This document shows positions 26,344 to 34,336 of a DNA stretch of 48,951 nt, in pieces; position 1 is the first letter of the stretch; each line of letters starts with the position of its first letter. The stretch is from Miniimonas arenae (GTDB taxonomy: Bacteria > Actinomycetota > Actinomycetes > Actinomycetales > Beutenbergiaceae): contig NZ_VENP01000022.1 of the NCBI RefSeq assembly GCF_006351005.1, positions 1 to 48,951 on the forward strand. Direction: 5' to 3'. Below the pieces are notes generated by a model. It worked only from the letters and a program-made list of their open reading frames with translations, was not told the DNA's origin and made no database searches. A program made the translations under genes and the position numbers.

Positions 26344-27435
26344 TCAGCCGTGGCTCGTGGTCCACTCCAGCAGTCGCTCCACCGGCCACGTCGTGATCAC
26401 GTCGTCCGGGTCCACCCCGGCACGGGCCGCGCGACTCGCCGCGAGCGGCAGCCAGGAGAGCTGGCCGGGGGCGTGGGAGTCGGAGTCGATCGAGAACAGG
26501 CAGCCCGTCTCGACGGCGAGCGCGATCAGCTCCTGCGGCGGGTCGCGCCGCTCGGGGCGGGAGTTGATCTCGACGGCGGTGCCGAGCTCCCGGCACGCCT
26601 CGAACACGATCTCGGCGTCGAAGGTCGACGGCGGGCGCGGCTTCCCCTCGACCTTGCGGCCCGTGCAGTGGCCCAGCACGTCGACGTGCGGGTTCGCGAC
26701 GGCGGTCACCAGCCGCCGCGTCATCGCCGCCGACTCCATCCGCAGCTCGCTGTGCACCGACGCGACCACGACGTCGAGCCGGCCGAGCAGCTCGCTCTCC
26801 TGGTCCAGCGACCCGTCCGGGAGGATATCCACCTCGATACCGGTGAGGACGCGGAACGGCTCGCCCTCGCCGTCGGACGCCTCGTGCTCGGCCACCAACG
26901 CCTCGTTGAGCGCGGCGATCTCGTCGAGCTGCGCGCGCAGGCGCGCCGGGCTCAGGCCGCGCGCCACCGTGAGGCGCGGGGAGTGGTCGGTGACCGCGAG
27001 GTAGGAGCGGCCCAGGCGGCGGGCCACGCGGGCCATCTCCCCGGCCGGCGTGGAGCCGTCGGAGGCCTCGGTGTGGGAGTGCAGGTCGCCGCGCAGCCGG
27101 GCGGCGAAGCCCCGGCCCGCGTCGTCGTCCACCGCCAGCACCTCGGTGGCCGAGGCGCGCGCGCTCACGAGGGCCGTCGGGACGGTCCCGGCGAGCGCCT
27201 GGGTGATGGCGGTCGCCGTCGAGGACCCGATCCCGGGCAGTCGCTGCCACGCCGCGGCGGACGTGCCGAGGGCCTCCCGGCGCTGCGCCGGGAGGCCCTC
27301 GACCGCGTCGGCCGCGTTGCGGTAGGCCATGACGCGGTGGCTGTCGACCCGCGCGCGCTCGCGCCAGAACGCAATCTCCCGCAGCGCCGCGACGGGGTCG
27401 GGCGCTTCGGGGTCGAAGACGTACGGGTCGCTCAT
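26344..27435 (-). CDS. PHP-domain phosphoesterase with helix-hairpin-helix N-terminus
   Basis: A 363-residue protein. Residues 1-85 are helical with a helix-hairpin-helix segment (WQRLPGIGSSTATAITQALAG), as in the start of PolX. The PHP domain (about residues 115-340) has metal-binding DLHSHTEASDGS, AVTDHS, GIEVDIL, ASVHSE, DVLGHC and SIDSDSHAP. The polymerase palm of PolX is absent, so it is a metal-dependent phosphoesterase or exonuclease-like protein. The ATG at 27435 is a clean start. The coding sequence contains a perfect 15-bp hairpin at 27268-27300. It lies 38 nt downstream of the FKBP gene on the same strand. Confidence 0.88.
   Translation of the reverse strand: MSDPYVFDPEAPDPVAALREIAFWRERARVDSHRVMAYRNAADAVEGLPAQRREALGTSAAAWQRLPGIGSSTATAITQALAGTVPTALVSARASATEVLAVDDDAGRGFAARLRGDLHSHTEASDGSTPAGEMARVARRLGRSYLAVTDHSPRLTVARGLSPARLRAQLDEIAALNEALVAEHEASDGEGEPFRVLTGIEVDILPDGSLDQESELLGRLDVVVASVHSELRMESAAMTRRLVTAVANPHVDVLGHCTGRKVEGKPRPPSTFDAEIVFEACRELGTAVEINSRPERRDPPQELIALAVETGCLFSIDSDSHAPGQLSWLPLAASRAARAGVDPDDVITTWPVERLLEWTTSHG
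27268..27300. repeat. perfect 15-bp hairpin inside the PHP gene
   Basis: 27268-27282 pairs exactly with 27286-27300 around a 3-nt loop. It is as strong as the intergenic terminators but lies within codons for residues about 46-56 of the PHP protein. Confidence 0.85.
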
Positions 27436-27473
27436 CGCCGTCGGGTCGGGGTCGGGTCGAAGGGGGGTGGGGC

Positions 27474-27878
27474 TCAGCGGGCCCCGACGATGTCGACGAC
27501 GAACACCAGCGTGTCCGTGCCCTTGATCCCGGCCGCCGGCATGCCGCGATGGCCGTAGCCGAGGTGCGGCGGGATCGAGACGAGGACGCGCGAGCCGATC
27601 TGCTGACCGACGAGCGAGTCGTCCCAGCCGGAGATCACGGCGCCGACGCCGATCGGGAACGAGATCGAGGAGCCGCGGTCGTAGGAGTTGTCGAAGATCC
27701 GACCACCCCAGGTCTGGCCGAGGTAGTGCACCTCGATGCTCTGGCCGGCCTCGACCTCCTCGCCGCTGCCCTGCTCGAGCACCTGCACCTGCAGGTCCTC
27801 GGGTGCGGGGGTCTCGGGGAAGGAGAGGACGGGCTTCTCACCGAACGTGCCGGTCGCGGTGGGCAGCGACTGAGCCAT
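27474..27878 (-). CDS. FKBP-type peptidyl-prolyl cis-trans isomerase
   Basis: A 134-residue cytosolic FKBP. The domain shows VHYLGQTWGGRIFDNSYDRG, SFPIGVGAVISGWDDSLVG and LGYGHRGMPAAGIKGTDTLVFVVDIV, covering the active-site Asp, Phe, Trp and Tyr positions. No signal peptide or extra domain is present. GAAGGGA upstream supports the ATG at 27878. TAGGCT on the minus strand (plus 27917-27922) is a good -10 box, giving a leader of about 32 nt. It may be co-transcribed with the PHP gene downstream. Confidence 0.94.
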   Translation of the reverse strand: MAQSLPTATGTFGEKPVLSFPETPAPEDLQVQVLEQGSGEEVEAGQSIEVHYLGQTWGGRIFDNSYDRGSSISFPIGVGAVISGWDDSLVGQQIGSRVLVSIPPHLGYGHRGMPAAGIKGTDTLVFVVDIVGAR

Positions 27879-27916
27879 GGGGGGTCCCTTCTCGGGTGGA
27901 GTCGTGCGAACACCCC

Positions 27917-27922
27917 AGCCTA
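27917..27922 (-). promoter_or_regulatory. candidate -10 box of the FKBP gene
   Basis: TAGGCT on the minus strand predicts a start near 27910, 32 nt before the ATG, with a GAAGGGA ribosome site in between. No clear -35 is visible. Confidence 0.4.
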
Positions 27923-27954
27923 AGCGGAGGCCCCCACGCGCGCCGTCGACGGCC

Positions 27955-28977
27955 TCACGCCCCGAGCTGCTCGAGGAAGGCGCGCTGGCGCGGCCAGCGG
28001 TAGCCCTCCCCGCCCTCGTGGCCGTTGTAGCGGTAGACGTCGATCTGCGACCCGGCGCGGTGCCCGTAGTGGTTGAACGCGGCGTACACCGTGGACGGCG
28101 GGCACGTCATGTCCATGAGGGCCGCCGAGAACAGCGCGGGCGCCGTCGCGCGCATGCCGTGGTGGGCCGCGTCGAGGTAGGACCACGTGCGCGCCACCAT
28201 GGCCTCGGCGGCCGGGTCGCGGTGGGTGTGCAGGTAGTCGGCGAGCTCGCGGTAGGGGTACGCGTCGGTCATCCCCATCGCGCGGGTCACCTGGCACAGG
28301 AACGGGACGTCGGGCATCACCGCCACCAGGTCGGGGGCGAGGCCGCCGACGGCGAGCGCCAGTCCCCCGCCCTGGCTCACCCCGGTCACGGCGACCCGGG
28401 CCGGGTCGACGCCGTCCAGGCCGCGCATGACGGCGACGGCGCGCACCGCGTCGACGTAGACGCGCGTGTAGTAGTGCTCGCGCGGATCCTCGATGCCGCG
28501 CGTCATGAGGCCCGGGACGGTGGGGCCGGACGGCCCGACCGGATCGGGCGTGCCGCCGCCGGTCCCCCACGTCGCACCCTGGCCGCGGGTGTCCATCACG
28601 AGGTGCGCGCGGCCGGACGCGGCCCAGGCGAGCCGCTCGTGCGGCAGACCGCGGCCGCCGCCGTAGCCCAGGTACTCCACGACGCCGGGGATGCCCGCGC
28701 TGCTCGCGTGCGGGCGAGGTGAGCCAGCCCGTCCCGCGCCACCGTGTGCTGGCCGGGCGAGCCACGCCTTGATGCGGTGGCCGCCGTAGCCCGCGAAGTC
28801 GACGTCGAACACCTCGACCGCGCTCAGGCCGGTGTCGACAGGCGCGATCCGCACGTCGAGGTCGTGCTCACGCGTCTCCTCCAGGACGGAGGTCCAGAAC
28901 ACGGAGAAGTCGCGCGGGACCGGGAGGATCGGGCGGTAGGAGGGGAGCTCGGCGGCGGGGATGTCGAAGAAGGCCAC
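27955..28977 (-). CDS. acetyl xylan esterase / cephalosporin-C deacetylase (AXE1 family)
   Basis: A 340-residue CE7-type alpha/beta hydrolase. The nucleophile is Ser201 in GVSQGGG, the oxyanion region is YLGYGGGRG, and the acid/His come in MDMTCPPST and NGHEGG. FFDIPAAELPSY is the usual N-terminus and RGQG the CE7 motif. It removes acetyl groups from short xylo-oligosaccharides and is cytosolic (no signal peptide), fitting a plant-polymer user such as Cellulomonas. An in-frame Gly/Ala/Ser/Pro insert (about residues 78-95) interrupts the usual strand spacing. The ATG at 28977 is clear. It stands alone. Confidence 0.92.
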   Translation of the reverse strand: MAFFDIPAAELPSYRPILPVPRDFSVFWTSVLEETREHDLDVRIAPVDTGLSAVEVFDVDFAGYGGHRIKAWLARPAHGGAGRAGSPRPHASSAGIPGVVEYLGYGGGRGLPHERLAWAASGRAHLVMDTRGQGATWGTGGGTPDPVGPSGPTVPGLMTRGIEDPREHYYTRVYVDAVRAVAVMRGLDGVDPARVAVTGVSQGGGLALAVGGLAPDLVAVMPDVPFLCQVTRAMGMTDAYPYRELADYLHTHRDPAAEAMVARTWSYLDAAHHGMRATAPALFSAALMDMTCPPSTVYAAFNHYGHRAGSQIDVYRYNGHEGGEGYRWPRQRAFLEQLGA

Positions 28978-29010
28978 GGCGTACCAGCCTAGGCCGTGCG
29001 GGTCGCTCGC

Positions 29011-29658
29011 TCAGGTTCCGAGGTAGCGGCCCGGCTTGTGGTTGAGCACGAGCACGACGCTGAGCAGGACCGCGCCCGCGGCCGAGAGCAGGACCCTCGA
29101 GGGCTCGACCACGGTGAACGCCAGCAGCACGACCGCGACGTCGAGTGCCATCTGCACGTAGCCCGCGCTCCAGCCGAGCCGTTCGTGAAGGGTGAGGGCG
29201 AGCACGTTGAAGCCGCCCAGGCTCGCCCGGTGCCGGAACAGGATGAGCAGGCCGATGCCGGCGAGCAGGTTGCCGGTGAGCACGGCGTACACCGGCTCGA
29301 TCGGCACGGCGAGCCGCGTGAAGGGGTGTACCGACGCGAGGGCCGACGCGAGCGCCACCGCCGCGACGCTGCGCAGCGTGAACTGCCAGCCCTTGACTCG
29401 CACCGCGAGCGCGAAGAACGGCACGTTGACGAGAAAGAAGAGCAGCCCGAACGGCACGCCGGTCGCGTACCCGAGCAGGAGGGAGAGCCCGGCGGTGCCT
29501 CCGGTCACGGCGTTCACGCTGTGCAGCAGGTCGAGCCCGAGCGATGCCACGAAGGCACCGGAGAGGATGCCGAAGACGTCCTCGGCCACGGAGTGCCGCA
29601 GCCCCGGAGTCTGGGGTCCGTACGGTGCGGTGGCAGCGCCCGGGGTGTCCGTGGCCAT
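29011..29658 (-). CDS. YitT-family membrane protein
   Basis: A 215-residue protein with about five membrane helices after a polar N-terminus of 25 residues. It has the YitT pattern: GILSGAFVASLGLDLLHS, VTGGTAGLSLLLGYATG, LFFLVNVPFFALAVRVKGWQFTLRS and LGGFNVLAL. The DUF2179 cytosolic domain of longer YitT proteins is missing. Function is unknown. The ATG at 29658 is preceded by CAGCAT ending 6 nt upstream (leaderless). It is 32 nt from the esterase gene start region on the same strand. Confidence 0.85.
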   Translation of the reverse strand: MATDTPGAATAPYGPQTPGLRHSVAEDVFGILSGAFVASLGLDLLHSVNAVTGGTAGLSLLLGYATGVPFGLLFFLVNVPFFALAVRVKGWQFTLRSVAAVALASALASVHPFTRLAVPIEPVYAVLTGNLLAGIGLLILFRHRASLGGFNVLALTLHERLGWSAGYVQMALDVAVVLLAFTVVEPSRVLLSAAGAVLLSVVLVLNHKPGRYLGT

Positions 29659-29744
29659 GCCGCGATGCTGCCACGACCGTGTGTCGGGCAGATGACCCGG
29701 GCCGCGCGCGCGCCGCCGAGCCACGACGCTCGCCCGCGCAACGA

Positions 29745-29778
29745 CGACGCCCGGCCCCCAACCGGGGACCGGGCGTCG
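29745..29778 (-). terminator. terminator downstream of the Bax-inhibitor-1 gene
   Basis: A 15-bp stem with one mismatch (29745-29759 with 29764-29778) and a 4-nt loop, located 38-71 nt after the stop of the minus-strand gene. Confidence 0.75.
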
Positions 29779-29815
29779 CATCGAGCAGAACCGCCGCGTC
29801 GAGCGGCGGACGCGA

Positions 29816-30721
29816 TCAGTTGCGCAGGATCGCGAGGAGGCGCAGGAACTCCAGGTACATCCACACCAGGGTGACGGCGAGGCCGAAGGCCGCCGACCAG
29901 GCGTAGCGCGCCGGGGCGCCGCGACGGACGCCCTTCTGGATCGAGTCGAAGTCGATGACGAGCGTCGCCGCGGCGAGCACCACGGCCGCCACGCCGATGA
30001 GCACGCCCAGCCAGCCGCTGCGCAGGCCCCAGCCGTCGAGCACGCCGGTCCACATCAGGACCAGGTTCACGAGGGAGAAGATGAGGTAGCCGACGAGCGC
30101 GGTGAGCACGATCTTCTGGAAGCGCGGAGTGTTGCGCACCTTGCCGCTGCGGAAGAGCAGGAGCACCGCGACGAACGTGGCGACGGTCGCAAGGACCGCC
30201 TGCGCCACGATGCCGGACCACTGCGACTCGAACACCGAGGAGATCGCGCCGAGGAACAGGCCCTCGAACGCCGCGTAGGCCATGATCAGGCCGGCCGACG
30301 GCTCCCGCTTGAAGGCGTTGACCAGGCCGAGCACGAGGCCGCCGATGAGGCCGACGATCATGAGCGGCGTCTGGATCGCCGGCATGCCCAGCAGCGACGG
30401 GGCGAACCAGGAGAACGCGCCGAACGCCACGATGGTGCCGAGCACGAGCCCGGTCTTGACGATCACGTCGTCGTAGGTCATCCGGCCGGTCTCGGCGGCG
30501 CCGGCGGCGGGCATCCGGTACTGCTGCTCGAGCTGGTCGGCCGCCACCGGGACGGGCGGGAGGGTCGAGGTCGGCGAGTAGCTGCCGTACTGACCGGGCT
30601 GGCCGTACGCCTGCTGCCCGGGGGCCGGCGCCACGTTCGGGACGCCGAGCTGCTGGCGCTGCTTCTTCGCCTGCTCGCTCTCCCCGAAGTAGGGGTCGTT
30701 GGTGAAGTACGGGTTGCTCAC
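29816..30721 (-). CDS. Bax inhibitor-1 / YccA family membrane protein
   Basis: A 301-residue protein. The N-terminal about 90 residues are cytosolic and Gln/Pro/Tyr-rich. Seven hydrophobic helices follow, beginning GLVLGTIVAFGAFSWFA and ending FGLAVTLVWMYLEFLRLLAI. The family mark EGLFLGAISSVFES and the helix-6/7 DFDSIQKGV segment fit the actinobacterial Bax-inhibitor-1 branch, thought to be pH-gated calcium-leak-type channels. The GTG at 30721 has CTGGAGAG upstream, and TACGAT (plus 30764-30769) gives a leader of about 36 nt. A terminator follows. Confidence 0.9.
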   Translation of the reverse strand: MSNPYFTNDPYFGESEQAKKQRQQLGVPNVAPAPGQQAYGQPGQYGSYSPTSTLPPVPVAADQLEQQYRMPAAGAAETGRMTYDDVIVKTGLVLGTIVAFGAFSWFAPSLLGMPAIQTPLMIVGLIGGLVLGLVNAFKREPSAGLIMAYAAFEGLFLGAISSVFESQWSGIVAQAVLATVATFVAVLLLFRSGKVRNTPRFQKIVLTALVGYLIFSLVNLVLMWTGVLDGWGLRSGWLGVLIGVAAVVLAAATLVIDFDSIQKGVRRGAPARYAWSAAFGLAVTLVWMYLEFLRLLAILRN

Positions 30722-30763
30722 GCGAGCTCTCCAGGTCGATGGGGTGATGGGTGGTGCTGACTC

Positions 30764-30769
30764 ATCGTA
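30764..30769 (-). promoter_or_regulatory. candidate -10 box of the Bax-inhibitor-1 gene
   Basis: TACGAT on the minus strand, start predicted near 30757. Confidence 0.4.
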
Positions 30770-30871
30770 GAGAACGACGCCGACGAGCGGCGTGTTCCCG
30801 GCTCCCCCTGCGGGATGAAACGTCTCCCCCGACCGGGTGAGCACCTCCGCGCGAGGTTCCGTCCTTCGGCG

Positions 30872-30901
30872 CTGACCCGCTCGCCGTCGGGGACCTAGCG
30901 T
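30872..30901 (+). promoter_or_regulatory. promoter of the ABC-histidine kinase operon
   Basis: CTGACC (30872-30877) and TAGCGT (30896-30901) are 18 nt apart, the best -35/-10 pair I see in the window. The predicted start near 30908 gives an 18-nt leader containing the GGAAGGGAG ribosome site of the first gene. Confidence 0.55.
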
Positions 30902-30925
30902 GGAGTCGGCGGAAGGGAGCCCACC

Positions 30926-31855
30926 ATGATCGAGGCAGAAGGCCTCACCAAGCACTACGGATCGAAGGTCGCCGTCGACGGCGTGTCGTTCCGTGTGGAG
31001 CCGGGCCGGGTCACCGGCTTTCTCGGCCCGAACGGTGCCGGCAAGTCGACCACGATGCGGATGATCGTCGGCCTGGACACACCGACGGCGGGCCGGGTCA
31101 CCGTCAACGGGAAGCAGTACGCGCAGCTGCGCGCCCCGCTGCACGAGGTCGGCGCCCTCCTCGAGGCGAAGGCCGTGCACACCGGCCGCAGCGCCCGCAA
31201 CCACCTGCGCGCCCTGGCCGCCACGCACGGCATGCCCACGCGGCGGGTCGACGAGGTCATCGAGATGACCGGGCTCGGCTCGGTGGCCGACAAGCGGGTC
31301 GGCGGATTCTCACTCGGCATGGGGCAGCGCCTCGGCATCGCCGCCGCGCTGCTCGGCGACCCGCGCACCGTCATCCTCGACGAGCCGGTCAACGGCCTCG
31401 ACCCCGAGGGCGTCAAGTGGGTCCGCACGATGGTGCGCTACCTCGCCGACCAGGGCCGCACCGTATTCCTCTCGAGCCACCTCATGAGCGAGATGGCGAT
31501 CACCGCCGACGAGCTCGTCGTGATCGGGCGCGGCCGAATCATCGCCACCGGCCCGGTGCAGCAGGTGATCGAGCAGACCACGAGCTCCTCGGTGCTCGTC
31601 CGTTCCCCCCGCGCCCGCGAGCTCGCCGACCGGATCGCCGGTGACGGCGTCACGGTCACGGCGTCGGACGACGTCACCCTCAGCGTCCGCGGCCTCGACG
31701 CCGCGCGGATCGGTGACCTCGCCGCCGCGCAGGGCATCGCGCTGCACGAGCTGACCCCCCAGACCGCCTCGCTCGAGGAGGCCTTCATGACCCTCACCGC
31801 GGACGACGTCGAGTACCACTCCTCGCCCGCACCCCAGGAAGGACAGGCGGCATGA
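30926..31855 (+). CDS. ABC transporter ATP-binding protein (drug/peptide export type)
   Basis: A 309-residue ATPase. Walker A is GPNGAGKST with Lys40, the signature is FSLGMGQRLGIA, and Walker B is TVILDEPVNGLDPEG (Asp152). The C-terminal domain after residue about 220 and lack of membrane segments match the ATPases of ABC-2 exporters for antibiotics, lantibiotics or lipids. GGAAGGGAG (30911-30919) supports the ATG at 30926. Its stop overlaps the permease ATG by 4 nt. It leads an ATPase-permease-kinase-regulator operon. Confidence 0.95.
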   Translation: MIEAEGLTKHYGSKVAVDGVSFRVEPGRVTGFLGPNGAGKSTTMRMIVGLDTPTAGRVTVNGKQYAQLRAPLHEVGALLEAKAVHTGRSARNHLRALAATHGMPTRRVDEVIEMTGLGSVADKRVGGFSLGMGQRLGIAAALLGDPRTVILDEPVNGLDPEGVKWVRTMVRYLADQGRTVFLSSHLMSEMAITADELVVIGRGRIIATGPVQQVIEQTTSSSVLVRSPRARELADRIAGDGVTVTASDDVTLSVRGLDAARIGDLAAAQGIALHELTPQTASLEEAFMTLTADDVEYHSSPAPQEGQAA

Positions 31856-32721
31856 CCACCGCGACCATCGACGCCCCGAGCCGCACGAGCCACCGCACGC
31901 GGCAGCCCGGCCGGGTCACGTTCGCCCACCTGATCCGCTCGGAGTGGATCAAGCTCGTCACCCTGCGCTCCACGTGGTGGACGCTCGCGATCACGGTGCT
32001 CGCGATGATCGGCATGGCCGCCGCGATCGGCTCGGCGGCCAACGTGATGGCCGACGCCGCGGGTGGCGGCGCCGCCGCGACCGCCGGGATCGGCGAGACC
32101 GTCATGACGTTCGGCTACTTCTTCGGTCAGGTGACCGTCGCGGTGCTCGGCGCCCTCATCGTGACCGGCGAGTACTCCACCGGCATGATCCGCTCGACCT
32201 TCGCCGCCGCCCCCGGGCGCATCGGCGCCCTGCTCGCGAAGGCGAGCGTGCTCGCCGTCGTCGTCCTCGTCGTCGGCGTCGTCGGTGTCCTGCTCTCCTA
32301 CCTCGTCACCTACCCGATGCTCTCGGGCAACGGGATGGCGGTCGACCTCGGCGAGGCCGAGACGTGGCGCGTCATCCTGGGGGCGGGCCTCTACCTCATG
32401 CTGGTCTCGCTGCTCGCGTTCGCGCTCGGCACGATCGTGCGCAACAGCGCGGGGACGATCGCCGCCGTGCTGGGCGTGCTGCTCATGGTCCCGCTCGCGT
32501 TCCAGATCCTCACCGCGATCGGGCAGGACTGGGCCGTCAACGTCTCGCCGTACCTGCCCAGCGCGGCCGGTGAGCGGCTCATGTCGACGGGCAGCGCGCT
32601 CGAGACGGCGGGCACCGTCGGGACGACGCTGGAGTGGTGGCAGGGCGGGCTCGTGCTCGCCGGGTACGTCGCCGTCCTGCTCGTCGTCGGGCTCACCCTC
32701 GCCAAGAAGCGCGACGCCTGA
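31852..32721 (+). CDS. ABC-2 type transporter permease
   Basis: A 289-residue membrane protein with six likely helices. Its N-terminal cytosolic stretch contains FAHLIRSEWIKLVTLRSTWWTL, the typical opening of ABC-2 permeases paired with this ATPase type. STGMIRSTFAAAPGR is the conserved loop before the third helix pair. It forms the membrane channel of the exporter. ATG at 31852 overlaps the ATPase stop. The next gene on the same strand is the sensor kinase. Confidence 0.93.
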   Translation: MTTATIDAPSRTSHRTRQPGRVTFAHLIRSEWIKLVTLRSTWWTLAITVLAMIGMAAAIGSAANVMADAAGGGAAATAGIGETVMTFGYFFGQVTVAVLGALIVTGEYSTGMIRSTFAAAPGRIGALLAKASVLAVVVLVVGVVGVLLSYLVTYPMLSGNGMAVDLGEAETWRVILGAGLYLMLVSLLAFALGTIVRNSAGTIAAVLGVLLMVPLAFQILTAIGQDWAVNVSPYLPSAAGERLMSTGSALETAGTVGTTLEWWQGGLVLAGYVAVLLVVGLTLAKKRDA

Positions 32722-32752
32722 TCGCCCGTTCCCGCCTCGAGCGCGACCGCGC

Positions 32753-34336
32753 GTGAACCGCCCCGCGACCGACCGGCCGGGCCCCTCGGGCCCGGCCCGC
32801 GGCGTGCCCGGCGCCGGTGGTCACCACGGCCGCAGCAGCGGAACCGGGTTCGCACCGCGCACGACGGCGAGCGACGCCACCCTCGCGGTCCGTCGCCTCG
32901 GTCCGGTGCGCTTGTGGGCGGCGCGCCACCCGCGCGCCGTCGACGTCCTCGTCATGGCGGGCTACGCGGTGCCCGCCCTTCTTCAGGTCACGATGAGCGC
33001 GCCGACGACCGGTCCCCTCCTCGGTCCGGCGCAGGGCACGTGGTCGGACCTGGTGCTGCTCGTCGTCGCCGTCGTCGTCCTCGTGGGGACGACGGCGGCC
33101 CTGTGGTGGCGGCGCACGCGGCCGGAGGTGGCGCTGGCGGCGTGCCTCGTGCTCGCCGTCGTCGGCATGCTCGTCCTGGGCACGTCGCTGGGCGGCGACG
33201 TCGCGGTCGCTTTCGCGATCTACGCCGTCGCCGCAAACCGCGGGCCCCGCCGCGGCTGGACCTCGTTCGCGGTGGCCACTCTGCTCATCGCGGGTGCGAG
33301 CGCCGCGACGGTGCCGCTCGACGTGCTCGTGGCCGAGTCAACCCCGCAGGACGTCGCCACGGCGGACGAGGCGCCGATCCCGGCGAGCCCGTGGGAGGCG
33401 CGCATCGTGGTGGGCTCGCTCGTCGCGCTGCTCAACCTCACCGCGCTGACGATCGGGAACGGCGTGTACAACCGCCGCCGGCACGAGCAGGGCATCGTCG
33501 ACCGGCTCAACCAGCTCGCCCTCGAGCGGGACCAGCGCGAGCAGCTCGCCGTCGCCGACGAGCGGGCGCGGATCGCGCGCGAGCTGCACGACGTCGTGGC
33601 GCACTCCCTCACCGTGATGGTCACCCTGGCCGAGGGCGCGGCTCGCGTGGCACCGCGTGACGCCGAGCGCGCCGCCGCCGTGATGCGCGAGGTGGCCACG
33701 ACCGGGCGCACGGCGCTGGCCGACACCCGCCGCGTGGTCGGCGTGCTGCGCGCGGACCGGCTCACCGGGGAGCCGCGCAGCCTCCTCGACCTGCGCGAGG
33801 AGGACGCACCGGGCTCCGACGCCGCGGACGCGGAGGCGCTCGACGGCCGGGCGGGGGTCGCCGAGCGGGACGGCGCGCCGCTCGAGCCCGCGCCGACCCG
33901 CGGTCTGGAGGATCTCGTGGCTCAGTTCCGCTCGGCGGGGCTCGCGGTCACCCTCACCCGCACGGGCCCCGACCTGCCTCAGGACTCCGCGCTGCGCCTC
34001 ACGGTCTACCGGCTCGTGCAGGAGGCGCTCACCAACGTGCTGCGCTACGCGCCGCTCGCGACGTCGATCACCGTCGAGGTCGAGCGCACGCCGGACGACG
34101 TGCGGCTCAGCGTCGCCAACACCGCCGGCCCCGGACCGCAGCGCCCGGTGCCGGGCTCGGGTCGCGGGCTGATCGGGATGCGCGAGCGGGTCGCGGTGCT
34201 CGGGGGCACGCTCGACGTCGGGGCGGCGCCCGGTGGCTGGCGCGTGCGGGCGGTGCTGCCGTGGCGCGACGACGGCGACGGCGACGGCGACCGGGTCGAC
34301 GGGAGCGCCGGCGCACCTGGAAGGATCGAGCCGTGA
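32753..34336 (+). CDS. sensor histidine kinase (NarL/DesK type)
   Basis: Up to 527 residues. Four to five membrane helices (from VLVMAGYAVPALL to ALLNLTALTIGNGVY) are followed by the HisKA_3 domain with RELHDVVAHSLTVM (phosphorylated His279) and a HATPase domain (QEALTNVLRYAP and GRGLIGMRERV). The start is uncertain. GTG at 32753 gives a Pro/Gly-rich leader and includes a 10-bp hairpin (32775-32797). GTG at 32804 or 32906 or ATG at 32954 are in frame; 32906 gives a more typical N-terminus. Its stop overlaps the response regulator GTG. It probably senses a ligand or membrane stress linked to the exporter. Confidence 0.88.
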   Translation: MNRPATDRPGPSGPARGVPGAGGHHGRSSGTGFAPRTTASDATLAVRRLGPVRLWAARHPRAVDVLVMAGYAVPALLQVTMSAPTTGPLLGPAQGTWSDLVLLVVAVVVLVGTTAALWWRRTRPEVALAACLVLAVVGMLVLGTSLGGDVAVAFAIYAVAANRGPRRGWTSFAVATLLIAGASAATVPLDVLVAESTPQDVATADEAPIPASPWEARIVVGSLVALLNLTALTIGNGVYNRRRHEQGIVDRLNQLALERDQREQLAVADERARIARELHDVVAHSLTVMVTLAEGAARVAPRDAERAAAVMREVATTGRTALADTRRVVGVLRADRLTGEPRSLLDLREEDAPGSDAADAEALDGRAGVAERDGAPLEPAPTRGLEDLVAQFRSAGLAVTLTRTGPDLPQDSALRLTVYRLVQEALTNVLRYAPLATSITVEVERTPDDVRLSVANTAGPGPQRPVPGSGRGLIGMRERVAVLGGTLDVGAAPGGWRVRAVLPWRDDGDGDGDRVDGSAGAPGRIEP

